From an uncultured Salinimicrobium sp. (GTDB lineage: Bacteria; Bacteroidota; Bacteroidia; Flavobacteriales; Flavobacteriaceae): a DNA stretch of 64,000 nt. Shown in pieces: positions 36,160 through 44,357 of this stretch. How positions within the stretch are numbered: position 1 is the stretch's first letter; each line of letters begins with the position of its first letter. The notes under the pieces were generated by a model. The model was not told the origin of the DNA, did not search any database, and was given only the letters and a program-made list of their open reading frames with translations. The stretch lies in the NCBI GenBank assembly GCA_946887075.1, contig CAMPKA010000003.1:124001-188000 (forward strand). The letters run 5' to 3'. The translations under genes and the position numbers were made by a program.

Positions 36160-36459
36160 ATGAAGACCAACATTCAATTCGTACATGCCGAGACCAAATA
36201 TTCAGCACAACAACTGGTTCAGCGTAAACTAGATAAGCTTGAGGACAAATTTGATTGGATCATCAGCGCAGATGTGATCTTTAGAGAGGAGAAATCCACT
36301 AATGGGAAGGGTAAGATTTGCGCTATTGAGTTAAGTGCGCCCGGACCCAGAATCCATGCCAGTTCCAACGAGGACAGTTTTGAGGCGGCCGCAGCCGAAA
36401 GTGTTCGGGATATTGAAAAGCAACTCAAGAAACGAAAAGCGGAAATGCAAAGCCACTAA
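36160..36459 (+). CDS. hpf: ribosome hibernation-promoting factor (short HPF/RaiA)
   Basis: A 99-residue short-form hibernation factor that binds the ribosomal decoding region in stationary phase and shuts off translation. The family pattern is clear: MKTNIQFVHAETKYSAQQLVQRKLDKLE at the start, an alternating strand (ADVIFREEKSTNGKGK), and a charged C-terminal helix. A longer frame begins at 36121, but the family N-terminus starts at 36160. It lacks the dimerization tail of long HPF. It probably works with the RelA/SpoT stress response elsewhere in the window. Confidence 0.85.
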   Translation: MKTNIQFVHAETKYSAQQLVQRKLDKLEDKFDWIISADVIFREEKSTNGKGKICAIELSAPGPRIHASSNEDSFEAAAAESVRDIEKQLKKRKAEMQSH

Positions 36460-36514
36460 AGGTGGTCCTGTTCGTCCCCATGGAAACCATCTCCTACCGA
36501 AACGCTTTTTCCTA

Positions 36515-37831
36515 TCAGGCTTCTCGGGTTATTCTTGCCCCAAGAGCCTGAAGTCGGCCGTCAATGTTTTCATAGCCACGGTCGATTTGCTCGATGTTGT
36601 GAATGGTCGAGATTCCCTTGGCAGAGAGGGCAGCTATAAGAAGGGAGACTCCTGCTCTGATGTCAGGAGAGACCATGGTGGTCGCTTTCAACTGGGACTT
36701 AAAATCATGGCCGATCACAGTAGCACGGTGCGGGTCGCACAGGATGATCTTGGCTCCCATATCAATTAATTTGTCCACAAAGAAGAGGCGGCTTTCAAAC
36801 ATTTTCTGATGGACAAGGACATCTCCACGAGCCTGGGTCGCCACCACCAGAATAATGCTCAAAAGATCAGGAGTGAATCCCGGCCAGGGAGCATCACTTA
36901 TGCTCATGATTGAACCATCGATGAAACTCTGGACTTCATAACCTTCGGTGTGCGCAGGGATAAAAATATCTTCTCCCCTTCGCTCCAATTGGATTCCCAA
37001 TTTTCTGAATGTCGCCGGGATTACCCCGAGGTGTTCCCAGGCTACGTTTTTGATGGTGATCTCGCTGCGGGTCATTGCCGCCAGTCCTATCCAGGACCCG
37101 ATTTCGATCATGTCGGGAAGAATGGTATGGGTACAGCCTCTTAACTCCTTCACTCCTTGGATTCTCAAAAGATTTGAACCGATCCCCTCGATATTGGCCC
37201 CCATACGGTTCAGCATCTGGCAAAGCTGCTGCAGGTAGGGTTCACAAGCTGCATTATAAATGGTGGTTTCTCCCTTTGCCAGTACGGCTGCCATCACAAT
37301 GTTGGCTGTTCCAGTGACTGATGCTTCTTCCAGGAGCATATAGGCCCCGGTAAGACCTGAAGCAGGAGCCTCCACTCCGTAAAAACGCTCCTCTCTGTTA
37401 TACCTGAAATCCGCGCCCAGCTTGATGAATCCTTCGAAATGAGTGTCAAGGCGGCGTCTTCCTATTTTATCCCCCCCTGGCCTGGGGATATATCCTCGTC
37501 CGAATCTTCCGAGCATAGGACCTACAATCATGATGGAACCTCTTAATCCACTTCCCTCCTCCTTGAATTTCTCGCTTTTTAGGTAATCCAGATTGAGTTC
37601 ATCGCTTTGAAAGGTAAAGGTCCCGTGGCCTTTTTTCTCCACCTTTACCCCCAGTTGTACCAGTAAATGGATCAATTTATTTACGTCGAGGATATCCGGG
37701 ACATTGTGGATGGTGATTTCTTCAGAAGTCAGCAGGACAGCACAGAGAATTTGAAGGGCTTCGTTTTTTGCTCCCTGGGGCGTAATCTCTCCTTTCAGAG
37801 CATGTCCCCCTTCTATCTTAAAGGTACCCAT
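36515..37831 (-). CDS. murA: UDP-GlcNAc 1-carboxyvinyltransferase with Asp at the active site
   Basis: A 438-residue cytosolic enzyme starting peptidoglycan precursor synthesis by adding enolpyruvyl from PEP to UDP-GlcNAc. Typical motifs are GAKNEALQILCAVLL, MIVGPMLGR, the catalytic loop and GVSLLIAALSAKG near the C-terminus. The loop reads PGGDKIGRRRLDTH, with Asp121 where E. coli MurA has Cys115, the residue alkylated by fosfomycin. The natural Cys-to-Asp change in Mycobacterium and Chlamydia gives intrinsic fosfomycin resistance, so this enzyme is predicted to be insensitive. It lies 12 nt downstream of the DUF4290 gene. Confidence 0.93.
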   Translation of the reverse strand: MGTFKIEGGHALKGEITPQGAKNEALQILCAVLLTSEEITIHNVPDILDVNKLIHLLVQLGVKVEKKGHGTFTFQSDELNLDYLKSEKFKEEGSGLRGSIMIVGPMLGRFGRGYIPRPGGDKIGRRRLDTHFEGFIKLGADFRYNREERFYGVEAPASGLTGAYMLLEEASVTGTANIVMAAVLAKGETTIYNAACEPYLQQLCQMLNRMGANIEGIGSNLLRIQGVKELRGCTHTILPDMIEIGSWIGLAAMTRSEITIKNVAWEHLGVIPATFRKLGIQLERRGEDIFIPAHTEGYEVQSFIDGSIMSISDAPWPGFTPDLLSIILVVATQARGDVLVHQKMFESRLFFVDKLIDMGAKIILCDPHRATVIGHDFKSQLKATTMVSPDIRAGVSLLIAALSAKGISTIHNIEQIDRGYENIDGRLQALGARITREA

Positions 37832-37843
37832 GTAGATTCAAAT

Positions 37844-38482
37844 TTAATAGCGCTTCCGGCTTCTTGGCCGGTGCGTTTTCTTATTTGTTTTTTTGGAAGA
37901 GTATTTCTTGTTTGACTTAAGGAGTTCAGAGGCTTCGCTAAGATCCTCATCCTTGTTCTTGAGGTTGATTTTGCCGCCGCTGAGTTCGCTCAGATGTTCA
38001 AAAATCACCTTATCGTCTACCGAGTCTTTATTCCAGCTCAGATAAGATTTCTTCATATGATTGGCAATCGTATAAACCAATCCCTCCTTTTCCGGCCCGT
38101 CTTCCCATTTATTGGCCTGGTCGATCATCCTCTTGATGTTATTCCCATAAAACCTGTATTTGGGAAAGTTCTGAGGATATTCCATCCGCTCCGGCCTTTC
38201 CTCGAGCATTTCTCTGGACGGTTTCGGGAAAGGACTCTCCACATCGAGTTTAAAATCACTGATGATAAACAACTGATCCCATAATTTATGCTGAAAGTCC
38301 GGTACATCCCGAAGATGCGGGTTGAGATTCCCCATTACGGAAATTATGGCTTTGGCCACCCTATTGCGCTCCTCGCTGTCTTCTATGGACACTGCATATT
38401 CAATCATTTTCTGAATATGCCTGCCGTACTCGGGTATAATGAGCTTACTCCTTTCAGAGTTGTATTCTAATTCGTTGGTCAC
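37844..38482 (-). CDS. DUF4290 family protein
   Basis: A 212-residue Bacteroidetes-specific soluble protein (family DUF4290) with no known function. It begins LEYNSERSKLIIPEYGRHIQKMIEYAV, the family hallmark, contains KRMIDQANKWEDGPEK, and ends with a very basic tail (KKTNKKTHRPRSRKRY) suggesting nucleic-acid or ribosome contact. It is 12 nt upstream of murA on the same strand, so the two form one transcription unit, linking it by position to cell-wall synthesis. The role is unknown. Confidence 0.82.
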   Translation of the reverse strand: MTNELEYNSERSKLIIPEYGRHIQKMIEYAVSIEDSEERNRVAKAIISVMGNLNPHLRDVPDFQHKLWDQLFIISDFKLDVESPFPKPSREMLEERPERMEYPQNFPKYRFYGNNIKRMIDQANKWEDGPEKEGLVYTIANHMKKSYLSWNKDSVDDKVIFEHLSELSGGKINLKNKDEDLSEASELLKSNKKYSSKKTNKKTHRPRSRKRY

Positions 38483-38583
38483 AATGGTATTGTATTAGAG
38501 GATAATATAACGCAGTAGTTTATGGGCTGCAAATTAAACAAATATATTCAGGAAACAGAGAGGAATTGCAAGTAAGCAGAATC

Positions 38584-38877
38584 TCAAAGAGAGATCACCC
38601 CTTCGATCTTCCTTCCTACTTCTTTGTATTTTGCGATAACCGATTCCGGATCCTGCATCCTGACATTGACCGAGACGCTGGTATAGGTGCCTTTTTTAGA
38701 TCGCTTTGTATTAATCACTGCCCCCATGTTGTCAAAGATAATTTCGATTCCGGTGATCTTTTCCCGGCTACTGGGAACGATGAACTTATACAGGTATATT
38801 GAGGGCCATTCCGTAGTTTCGTATAATTGGGTCCTTAGCTTTTCATAGAATTCTTCCGGATTTTGCGCTTCACTCAT
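38584..38877 (-). CDS. DUF493 family protein
   Basis: A 97-residue protein of the DUF493/YbeD family, a small regulatory ferredoxin-like fold similar to ACT domains. The conserved ending EFYEKLRTQLYETTEWPSIYLYKFIVPSS at the start and the strand SKKGTYTSVSVNVRMQDPESVIAKY fit. In other bacteria relatives affect sigma factors or lipoate pathways, but nothing indicates which applies here. A TATCTTTG box at 38901-38908 gives it its own promoter. Function unknown. Confidence 0.82.
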   Translation of the reverse strand: MSEAQNPEEFYEKLRTQLYETTEWPSIYLYKFIVPSSREKITGIEIIFDNMGAVINTKRSKKGTYTSVSVNVRMQDPESVIAKYKEVGRKIEGVISL

Positions 38878-38900
38878 ATCGTTCTTTCTTCCTTGAATTG

Positions 38901-38908
38901 CAAAGATA
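38901..38908 (-). promoter_or_regulatory. -7 box of the DUF493 gene
   Basis: On the minus strand TATCTTTG matches TAnnTTTG and lies 23 nt upstream of the start codon at 38877. Confidence 0.55.
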
Positions 38909-38935
38909 CATTTTAAGATCCATTTTTTAAATCAG

Positions 38936-39502
38936 ATGCAAATACCGAAATTTGCAGCTGTGAAAAGCAAGAAGATCGTTATCACAGGGGGACCTGGGAC
39001 CGGAAAAACTTCGGTCATAGAACGACTGGAAGATCAGGGGCATTTCTGCCTTCACGAAGTTTCCCGGGAAATCATAAAAAAAGCCAGATCAAAAGGAATA
39101 GACCAACTGTTTCTAACAGATCCTGTACTCTTCAGTGAGCTATTGCTGGAAGGGCGGATCCAACAGTACAAGGAAGCCGAATCTATGGTTGTCGACCGGG
39201 TTTTCATCGATAGAGGCGTTCCGGATGTCATAGCCTATCTGGATTTTTTCCACACGGACTACCCTCCAGCTTTCGACCAAATATGTGACAAGTATAGGTA
39301 TGACCAAGTATTCATCCTTCCGCCGTGGAAAAAAATCTATACCGGAGACAACGAGCGCTATGAGAGCTATGAACAGGCGGTAGGACTACATGATCAGCTC
39401 AATAAAAGCTACACCGAGATGGGCTATCATCCTGTCGAGGTGCCGGAAGGCACAGTAAACCAAAGAATTTCTTTTATTTTGGAACACATTGGCAAAACCT
39501 GA
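38936..39502 (+). CDS. P-loop ATPase, NadR/Ttd14-like kinase fold
   Basis: A 188-residue P-loop protein of the AAA_28 group, which includes NadR/Ttd14-like ATP-binding proteins. Walker A is GGPGTGKTS near the start, then DRVFIDRGVPDVIAYLDFF and YDQVFILPPWKKIYTGDNERYE, which give a kinase-like lid. The fold suggests a small-molecule or nucleotide kinase; the substrate is unknown. It overlaps the next gene, recQ, by 14 nt, so expression is coupled. An alternative start is not needed: the Met at 38936 precedes the first strand directly. Confidence 0.75.
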   Translation: MQIPKFAAVKSKKIVITGGPGTGKTSVIERLEDQGHFCLHEVSREIIKKARSKGIDQLFLTDPVLFSELLLEGRIQQYKEAESMVVDRVFIDRGVPDVIAYLDFFHTDYPPAFDQICDKYRYDQVFILPPWKKIYTGDNERYESYEQAVGLHDQLNKSYTEMGYHPVEVPEGTVNQRISFILEHIGKT

Positions 39503-41372
39503 GGAGATATTGCAGCGTTACTGGCGCCATCCCACTTTCAGGGATGGGCAGGAACAGATCATTACCTCAATTCTCCAGGGAAAGGATGTCCTTGCGCTTC
39601 TTCCAACCGGGGCAGGAAAGTCATTATGTTTCCAGATTCCTGCCCTGGCCCGGCCGGGAATTTGTATTGTGATATCCCCTCTGATAGCCTTGATGGAAGA
39701 TCAGGTAAAGGAATTGCAGGCAAAGGGGATAAAGGCCATCTCCCTGGCAGGTGCGCGCCCTGGTGAACTCGACACCCTACTAGATAATGCCATTTTTGGA
39801 GGCTATAAGTTCCTGTACCTTTCGCCTGAAAGGCTACAACAGGACCTGGTTAAGGACCGCCTGAAAAAAATGGAGGTGAATCTCATAGCTATAGATGAGG
39901 CCCATTGTATTTCTCAATGGGGCCATGATTTTCGACCCTCCTACCGGAACATAAAACTTCTCAGAGACCTTAAACCCAGAATACCCATAATAGCGTTGTC
40001 TGCAACGGCAACCCCTCCGGTGGTAGCGGATATACAAGATCAGCTCGATATGCAGGAGGCTAAAATTGTTCGTACCTCCCTTGAAAGGAAAAATCTTGAA
40101 TATCAGGTTGTAAAGACAGACAAAAAAAGAGAACTTCTGGCGCAGATGCTCTCGTCTGAACCGGGATCTGCCATAGTGTACGTGCGCAGCAGGAAAGGAT
40201 CGGAAAAGATAGCTGAACTTCTGGTCCAGAGAAATATAAAGGCCGCTTCCTATCATGCTGGGCTTTCTAAAGAGGATAAATCGCAACGGGCAAAAACCTG
40301 GTCGAAGAATGAAATCCAGGTCATGGTTGCCACCAGTGCGTTTGGGATGGGAATAGATAAACCCGATGTCAGGCAAGTAATTCATCTTGATCTTCCGGAA
40401 AGTCTCGAAAGCTATTTTCAGGAAGCTGGCCGGGCCGGAAGGAATGGAAAACCGGCTAAGGCCGTTTTACTGGTGGAGCCTGGAGACATTGAGCGGCAAA
40501 GCAGACGCTTATTAGAGGCTGTTCCCAGTCCTGACAATGCCAAATTGCTGTATCGTAAGCTCAATGCCTTCCTCGGCATTGCCTATGGAGAGGGTGAACA
40601 TCAAACCTATTCCTTCAATTTCTATGATTTCTGCACCAGGTATGGTTTTCCACTGATGCTCGCATACAACACACTAGCTCTTCTCGATAGCCTCGGAATT
40701 CTTACTTTTTCCCAGCATTTTCAAAAAAGGACTCGAATTCGTATCCTGGTTCCCCCCCGTCATCTTTACGACTACCTGGAAAGCCATCCACAATTCGATC
40801 CTGTGATTCAGGCTTTGGTAAGGTCCTATGGAGGACTCTTTGACCATGATATTGCTGTTGATCCCAATAAGGTTGCAAAAAGAGCCGGGACCCCAACTTC
40901 TGAGGTCATAAAGGTCCTCCGGAAAATCCAGAGAGAATCCCTGATCAACTTTGAGCACGATGCCTTTGATACCAGAATCACTTTTCTGGTTCCTCGGGAA
41001 GATGAAGTGAGCATCAATCCTTTCATTTCTGAAATAAAGGTCAGAGCGACAGGAAAAAAGGAGAAATTCGACAAGGTACTGGAATACATCAGGAGCGACT
41101 GCAAGTGTCGAAGTATGTATATGCAGGAGTACTTCGGGAGTCCGGCTGCAGTTCCTTGCCTGACCTGCACTGTCTGTACTTCAGGAGAGACCCGGCAACC
41201 CCTCTCTCGGGAAATCATCGACCTCCTACAGCACGGGGAATATAGTCTGACAGATTTATCACATCAGCTGCCGGTAGAGAAAAAGAATCTCGCCAAAGAA
41301 CTCCACCAGCTCGAACAAAGAGGGGCCATTATTCGTACTACAGATCAGAAATTCAAACTAAGGCATTTATGA
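39489..41372 (+). CDS. RecQ-family ATP-dependent DNA helicase
   Basis: A 627-residue 3'-to-5' DNA helicase in recombination and fork repair. Walker A LLPTGAGKS, the DEAH box with ISQWGHDFRPSYRNI, the helicase C-motifs ATSAFGMGIDKPDVR and YFQEAGRAGRNGK, and the zinc-binding cysteines near the C-terminus (SDCKCRSMYMQEYFG, PCLTCTVC) are intact. The start is a TTG at 39489: no upstream ATG is available and the N-terminus matches family members. It overlaps the preceding P-loop gene by 14 nt and the next gene fmt by 4 nt (ATGA). Confidence 0.9.
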   Translation: MAKPEEILQRYWRHPTFRDGQEQIITSILQGKDVLALLPTGAGKSLCFQIPALARPGICIVISPLIALMEDQVKELQAKGIKAISLAGARPGELDTLLDNAIFGGYKFLYLSPERLQQDLVKDRLKKMEVNLIAIDEAHCISQWGHDFRPSYRNIKLLRDLKPRIPIIALSATATPPVVADIQDQLDMQEAKIVRTSLERKNLEYQVVKTDKKRELLAQMLSSEPGSAIVYVRSRKGSEKIAELLVQRNIKAASYHAGLSKEDKSQRAKTWSKNEIQVMVATSAFGMGIDKPDVRQVIHLDLPESLESYFQEAGRAGRNGKPAKAVLLVEPGDIERQSRRLLEAVPSPDNAKLLYRKLNAFLGIAYGEGEHQTYSFNFYDFCTRYGFPLMLAYNTLALLDSLGILTFSQHFQKRTRIRILVPPRHLYDYLESHPQFDPVIQALVRSYGGLFDHDIAVDPNKVAKRAGTPTSEVIKVLRKIQRESLINFEHDAFDTRITFLVPREDEVSINPFISEIKVRATGKKEKFDKVLEYIRSDCKCRSMYMQEYFGSPAAVPCLTCTVCTSGETRQPLSREIIDLLQHGEYSLTDLSHQLPVEKKNLAKELHQLEQRGAIIRTTDQKFKLRHL

Positions 41373-42316
41373 AAAAACCAAGAATAGTATTTATGGGAAC
41401 GCCTGAGTTTGCTGTGCACATCCTCGACCGGATCCTGGCAGCAGGATATCCTGTCGTAGGGGTAGTCACGGCTCCCGACAAACCGGCTGGACGAGGTAGA
41501 AAAATCCAGCTATCTCCGGTCAAGGCGTTCGCTCAACGAGAGGGACTTAGGATTCTTCAGCCAGTCAACCTGAAATCCGAGCCTTTTCTTGAAGCACTTC
41601 GTGAGCTACAGGCCGATCTACAAATTGTAGTGGCCTTTCGAATGCTTCCCAGAGAGGTCTGGGAGATTCCGCGTCTGGGAACTTTCAACCTTCATGCTTC
41701 CTTGCTTCCGCAGTATCGCGGTGCAGCCCCCATAAACTGGGCCCTGATCAACGGGGAAAACAAAACAGGCGTCACCACCTTCTTTATAGATGAACGCATA
41801 GATACGGGAGAAATCCTTCTTCAGAAAGAAGTCGAAATATCTGAAACCGATGACGCAGGCGATCTTCATGACCGGCTCATGAAAGTAGGGGCTGAGATCG
41901 TCCTTCAAACGATACAGGAAATAGTGGAACAGAAGGTAACCCGAAGACCCCAGGCAGTTACGGCAGATCAAAAGAAGGCTCATAAACTTTCCAGGGAGAA
42001 TACCAGGATCAGTTGGGATCTCCCTTTAAGGAGTATACGTGATCACATACGTGGTCTGAGTCCCCATCCTGTGGCCTGGACTTATTTTCAGAATGGAAAT
42101 CAGGAAATAACTTTAAAGATTTTCAGGGCGGAAATCCTACCGGAGGACCATCGTTTTGAGCCAGGAAAGGTAATTCTGGACCATCAAGACCTGAAAATTG
42201 CCACCCAGGAGGGTTTTGTAGTACCCAAGGAAGTACAACTACCAGGGAAGCGTAGAATGAAGGTGGAAGATCTTTTGAACGGTTACAGGATTTTTCCTAA
42301 TGCCAAAGTGTTCTGA
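41369..42316 (+). CDS. fmt: methionyl-tRNA formyltransferase
   Basis: A 315-residue enzyme formylating initiator Met-tRNA with 10-formyl-tetrahydrofolate. The N-terminal domain holds IVFMGTPEFAV and the catalytic motif HASLLPQYRGAAPINWA, and the OB-fold C-terminal domain carries GLSPHPVAWTYF and the GKRRMKVEDLLNGYR ending. Length matches the family (about 315). The start codon overlaps the recQ stop codon (ATGA), so translation is coupled. The initiator tRNA itself is not in this window; the tRNA-Met here is of the elongator type. Confidence 0.95.
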   Translation: MKKPRIVFMGTPEFAVHILDRILAAGYPVVGVVTAPDKPAGRGRKIQLSPVKAFAQREGLRILQPVNLKSEPFLEALRELQADLQIVVAFRMLPREVWEIPRLGTFNLHASLLPQYRGAAPINWALINGENKTGVTTFFIDERIDTGEILLQKEVEISETDDAGDLHDRLMKVGAEIVLQTIQEIVEQKVTRRPQAVTADQKKAHKLSRENTRISWDLPLRSIRDHIRGLSPHPVAWTYFQNGNQEITLKIFRAEILPEDHRFEPGKVILDHQDLKIATQEGFVVPKEVQLPGKRRMKVEDLLNGYRIFPNAKVF

Positions 42317-42352
42317 ACCCTTGCCATTGCTGAAATAACACTATTTTTGTAA

Positions 42353-42394
42353 ATATCAACAAAGGTTATCAACAATCTTTTGAAGTTATCAACA
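42353..42394 (+). repeat. three DnaA-box-like TTATCAACA repeats upstream of HU
   Basis: ATATCAACA (42353-42361), TTATCAACA (42366-42374) and TTATCAACA (42386-42394) stand in direct orientation between fmt and the HU gene. Each differs from the DnaA box TTATCCACA by one or two bases. They lie upstream of the HU promoter; whether DnaA or another protein binds is unknown. Confidence 0.5.
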
Positions 42395-42420
42395 AAGTTT
42401 CGCTTTTCCCTTGATATTAC

Positions 42421-42450
42421 TTGCGTGGGAAAGTTTTCCATATAAATTTG
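42421..42450 (+). promoter_or_regulatory. strong promoter of the HU gene
   Basis: TTG (42421-42423), a 19-nt spacer and TAAATTTG (42443-42450) fit the Bacteroidetes consensus exactly. The leader before the ATG at 42502 is about 45 nt. Confidence 0.7.
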
Positions 42451-42501
42451 TAAAGCAATCTAATTAAAGTTTAACCAACAACTACTTTAAAAACTCAAAT
42501 T

Positions 42502-42774
42502 ATGAACAAAACAGATTTAATCGATGCAATGGCAGAGAACGCTGGAATTTCAAAGGCAGCTGCAAAAAAAGCCCTCGAATCCTTCCTAGAAAATATTGAG
42601 AAGTCTTTGAAAAAAGGTGACCGCGTTTCTTTAGTAGGTTTCGGATCCTGGGCAGTATCAAAAAGATCAGCCCGAGAAGGAAGAAACCCTCAGACCGGAA
42701 AAACCATCAAAATCGGAGCAAAAAACGTTGTGAAATTCAAACCAGGAGCAGATCTGCAAAAAGCAGTAAACTAG
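42502..42774 (+). CDS. HU-family nucleoid DNA-binding protein
   Basis: A 90-residue histone-like protein that bends and compacts DNA. The whole family signature is present: MNKTDLIDAMAENAGISKAAAKKAL, then GFGSWAVSKRSAREGRNPQTGKTI with the DNA-intercalating arm and the IGAKNVVKFKPG ending. Length is canonical. A strong promoter lies upstream and a 10-bp perfect terminator follows, so it is a monocistronic, highly expressed gene. It could be HU or, less likely, an IHF subunit. Confidence 0.93.
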   Translation: MNKTDLIDAMAENAGISKAAAKKALESFLENIEKSLKKGDRVSLVGFGSWAVSKRSAREGRNPQTGKTIKIGAKNVVKFKPGADLQKAVN

Positions 42775-42802
42775 GTTTGAGATCAAACGCTAAAAAAATA
42801 CT

Positions 42803-42831
42803 AAACTCTCCCACCGGGAGAGTTTTTTTTG
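42803..42831 (+). terminator. intrinsic terminator of the HU gene
   Basis: AAACTCTCCC (42803-42812) pairs perfectly with GGGAGAGTTT (42816-42825) over a 3-nt loop, followed by a T-run to 42830. Confidence 0.95.
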
Positions 42832-42908
42832 TTAAATAATGCAAAGCCAGGTCTCGACGTGAAAAATTATTTTTTAGATTTAGTAGAAACTCTGCAAAAA
42901 CAAAAGCC

Positions 42909-43469
42909 ATGACCACACTTAAACCAGCCAAAGGACATCTTTTAGTAGCAGAACCCACCATCACAGGAGATCTTTCCTTCAATCGGTCAGTAGTTCTTAT
43001 CGCTGATCATACTCCCAATGGCTCTGTAGGCTTCATCCTGAATAAAGTTCTGGATTTTGAATTAAGCGATCTGGTACCAGATATTAAAGGGAAATTTAAG
43101 GTTTACAACGGAGGACCAGTAGAACAGGACAATCTGTATTTTATTCATAAGGTCCCTGAACTTATTCCGGAGAGTATAGAGATCGCAAACGGGATTTACT
43201 GGGGCGGGAACTTTGAGATTGCTAAGGGACTTATTAACAGCGGATTGATAAACAAGAGCCAGATCAAGTTCTTCCTTGGATATTCCGGCTGGGATTGTCA
43301 GCAGCTTAACGATGAACTGAATGCCCATACCTGGGTGGTCATAGAAAACAGCGACAATAGAGATATTCTCAATCGGCAACCCAAAACCTTTTGGAAGGAT
43401 AAAATGATGCAGTTAGGCGGCACCTACGTCATCTGGTCAAACGCTCCAGAAAATCCATCCTATAACTAG
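42909..43469 (+). CDS. YqgE/AlgH family protein
   Basis: A 186-residue protein of the YqgE/AlgH (DUF179) family. Conserved features are KPAKGHLLVAEP at the start, then FNRSVVLIADHTPNGSVGFILNK, YNGGPVEQDNLYFIH and the FLGYSGWDCQQLNDEL segment. The biochemical role is unclear across the family. Its stop codon overlaps that of the convergent aminotransferase gene in a shared CTAG. The region before it holds the HU terminator and little else. Confidence 0.85.
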   Translation: MTTLKPAKGHLLVAEPTITGDLSFNRSVVLIADHTPNGSVGFILNKVLDFELSDLVPDIKGKFKVYNGGPVEQDNLYFIHKVPELIPESIEIANGIYWGGNFEIAKGLINSGLINKSQIKFFLGYSGWDCQQLNDELNAHTWVVIENSDNRDILNRQPKTFWKDKMMQLGGTYVIWSNAPENPSYN

Positions 43470-44308
43470 GACAACCTTGCCAAAGCATTCAGCCTCCCTA
43501 AAAGATTCCCGGCGATCCCACGCCCAAAGTCTTTTTTCCTATACCTGCTCACAGGTTGAATCCCAAGAATGACATTTGTGATAAAAATCTCATCGGCTTT
43601 CTGAAGCTCAAAGGCAGACACCGATTCCTCACGAAATTTTAATTCCGGTATTTTTTGAAGAATTTCTATCACTTTTGCACGGGTCACACCCCGAAGACAG
43701 CCGTCGGACAACGGGGGTGTCTTTACCTCGTCGTCCTTAATAACGAAAATATTCCCATTAAGAGCCTCGATGACCGATTTCTTCTCATTTAGAAGGAGGC
43801 AGTTGCGATAGCCGTTCTCCTGGGCAAATATACTGCCCAGCACATTTATGGCCCTGTTGTTTGTCTTGACAGTCGACAAAAGCCCTGAATTGACATAATG
43901 ATCCTTGAAAAGTTCAATCTCATAAGGACCTTGTGAGGACGTGTAGAACATTTCCTCAAGGGGAGAGCAACTCACAAAATACCCGATGTCTCTGTTCTCC
44001 GGACTGTAGTAGCCTCCTTCCTTTCTGAACACCAGGAATTTGATCCGTGCTGCGGAATCCCGCAATTGATTGAGTTCAACGAGATTTAGGATTTCTGCTT
44101 CAAGATATTCTGGAGAGAAGGATGAGGGAATTTCCATCCTCATGATCCTCAAGGATGCCATCAGCCTGAAATAATGGTCCTCCCAAAAGACTATACGCCC
44201 GTTTATAACACGAATTGTTTCAAAAACCGCATCACCATAATTCAGGCCACGGTTCCTGAAGGAGAGTCCATCCTCGTTGTCAAATATTTTTCCGTTGTAA
44301 TTGACCAT
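43466..44308 (-). CDS. class IV aminotransferase (PLP fold type IV)
   Basis: A 280-residue pyridoxal-phosphate enzyme of the branched-chain aminotransferase/aminodeoxychorismate lyase group. The catalytic Lys lies in VKTNNRAINVLG, and VIEALNGNIFVIKD, PPLSDGCLRGVTR and FITNVILGIQPVSR fit the family. It could be a PabC-type lyase of folate synthesis or an aminotransferase; sequence alone does not decide. The start codon abuts a 7-nt T-run of an upstream terminator hairpin, with a TACCTTTG box directly before it, so promoter and terminator overlap there. Confidence 0.85.
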   Translation of the reverse strand: MVNYNGKIFDNEDGLSFRNRGLNYGDAVFETIRVINGRIVFWEDHYFRLMASLRIMRMEIPSSFSPEYLEAEILNLVELNQLRDSAARIKFLVFRKEGGYYSPENRDIGYFVSCSPLEEMFYTSSQGPYEIELFKDHYVNSGLLSTVKTNNRAINVLGSIFAQENGYRNCLLLNEKKSVIEALNGNIFVIKDDEVKTPPLSDGCLRGVTRAKVIEILQKIPELKFREESVSAFELQKADEIFITNVILGIQPVSRYRKKDFGRGIAGNLLGRLNALARLS

Positions 44309-44314
44309 AAAAAA

Positions 44315-44332
44315 ACCCGCTTTGGAACGGGC
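44315..44332 (-). terminator. short hairpin with T-run abutting the aminotransferase start
   Basis: On the minus strand CCCG and CGGG (plus 44316-44319 and 44328-44331), with a G-T pair extending the stem, enclose an 8-nt loop and run into seven T (44309-44315) immediately before the ATG at 44308. It should terminate transcripts from the START-like gene. Confidence 0.55.
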
Positions 44333-44339
44333 AAAGGTA
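44332..44339 (-). promoter_or_regulatory. -7 box of the aminotransferase gene, overlapping a terminator
   Basis: TACCTTTG on the minus strand matches TAnnTTTG and touches the outer edge of the terminator hairpin. A start about 4 nt later would fall in the hairpin loop, so transcripts from here would lack the 5' arm. Confidence 0.5.
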
Positions 44340-44357
44340 ACATTAGTTAACCTTTAT

